Shown here piece by piece: positions 63,889 through 64,000 of a DNA stretch of 64,000 nucleotides (its first letter is position 1; each line of letters begins with the position of its first letter). The DNA comes from Candidatus Aminicenantes bacterium UBA647 (lineage in GTDB: Bacteria > Acidobacteriota > Aminicenantia > UBA2199): assembly GCA_002299555.1 (NCBI GenBank), contig DBOL01000029.1, forward strand, positions 1-64,000, in the 5' to 3' direction. Under the pieces are notes generated by a model, which was not told the DNA's origin, did not search any database, and saw only the letters and a list, made by a program, of their open reading frames with translations. The position numbers were made by a program, and so were the translations under genes.

Positions 63889-64000
63889 ATGAAATTTTGC
63901 ACAGCAATAAATTGTATGGACGGGCGTGTCCAGCTACCTGTGATCGAATATCTGAAAAAAAAATACAGAGTAGAGTATGTTGATATGATTACTGAGCCCG
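63889..64000 (+). CDS. Beta-carbonic-anhydrase-like protein (5' part; cut by window edge)
   Basis: The ATG at 63889 follows TTGGAGAAAAG and opens a frame of 37 codons to the window edge. The sequence [20 protein letters not shown] contains C-x-D-x-R (CMDGR), the zinc and active-site motif of beta-carbonic anhydrases, unusually close to the N terminus. Short proteins with this start are known as carbonic-anhydrase-like hypotheticals; activity is unproven. It is probably co-transcribed with the Fe-S protein. Confidence 0.75.
   Translation, partial: MKFCTAINCMDGRVQLPVIEYLKKKYRVEYVDMITEP

Overview
The window is AT-rich, tightly packed bacterial chromosome with no phage, insertion sequence or CRISPR array that I can see. 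It contains a textbook origin neighbourhood: rsmG-parA-parB run left on the minus strand, dnaA-dnaN-recF-gyrB-gyrA run right on the plus strand, and a perfect parS site sits at the rsmG/parA junction. The host is a didermal (outer-membrane) bacterium, shown by kdsB (Kdo synthesis), an OmpA-type protein, RND pumps and lipoproteins. A TatT/TatP/TatQM-type TRAP cluster resembles the one described in Treponema. A six-bladed-propeller lipoprotein-like protein, a Reg_prop/GGDEF sensor and a C-terminal 'PGWLR' coiled-coil protein are more typical of Acidobacteriota/Aminicenantes-like lineages. I cannot decide the phylum from the sequence alone.

Layout. 1-3.7 kb (minus): the 5' part of a carboxyethyl-ornithine-synthase/alanine-dehydrogenase-like gene, mtnA, a coiled-coil protein and an OmpA-like protein. 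3.8-5.3 kb (plus): a PATAN/DUF4388-J-domain-TPR protein. 5.3-11.4 kb (minus): beta-CASP nuclease, ffh, rpsP, khpA, rimM, trmD and a fused formiminotransferase-cyclodeaminase, apparently one operon. 11.5-17.1 kb (plus): an acyltransferase, a lipoprotein, a 1117-residue propeller/GGDEF sensor and a cupredoxin lipoprotein. 17.3-19.5 kb: initiator tRNA, a YitT membrane protein and a beta-propeller protein. 19.5-24.6 kb (minus): a 53-residue membrane protein, rsmG, parA, parB, bactofilin, kdsB and pyrG. 24.6-34.8 kb (plus): origin and replication genes, then gltX. 34.8-37.8 kb (plus): rhomboid protease, RidA and a secreted amidohydrolase-like protein that appears to have lost its metal site. 37.8-40.8 kb (minus): yggS, yggT, a DivIVA-like protein, recA and a membrane protein. 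41-45.6 kb (plus): acyl-CoA dehydrogenase plus fused isobutyryl-CoA mutase. 45.6-53.5 kb (minus): a membrane-fusion protein and two RND permeases. 53.7-57.5 kb (plus): TatT-TatP-TatQM TRAP transporter. 57.6-64 kb: glnS, sat (minus), a TfoX-N-like protein, a sirtuin, an L7/L12-like membrane-anchored protein, an Fe-S protein and the start of a beta-carbonic-anhydrase-like gene.

How the parts work together: the centre initiates and segregates the chromosome and couples this to cell-shape and envelope functions (bactofilin, kdsB). The ffh operon handles translation, ribosome maturation and protein targeting. The metabolic genes point to amino-acid and short-chain acyl-CoA catabolism (histidine via FTCD, isobutyryl/butyryl-CoA via IcmF and acyl-CoA dehydrogenase) and TRAP-mediated organic-acid-type uptake.

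I found no convincing entirely new multi-gene system. The best leads are the metal-site-less secreted amidohydrolase, the RND permease with about 215 extra residues carrying several hydrophobic segments, the origin region with its small membrane-protein gene and a box pair enclosing the dnaA start, and the PATAN-J-TPR fusion. Several strong promoters could be read directly. Some carry extended -10 elements (TGnTATAAT).
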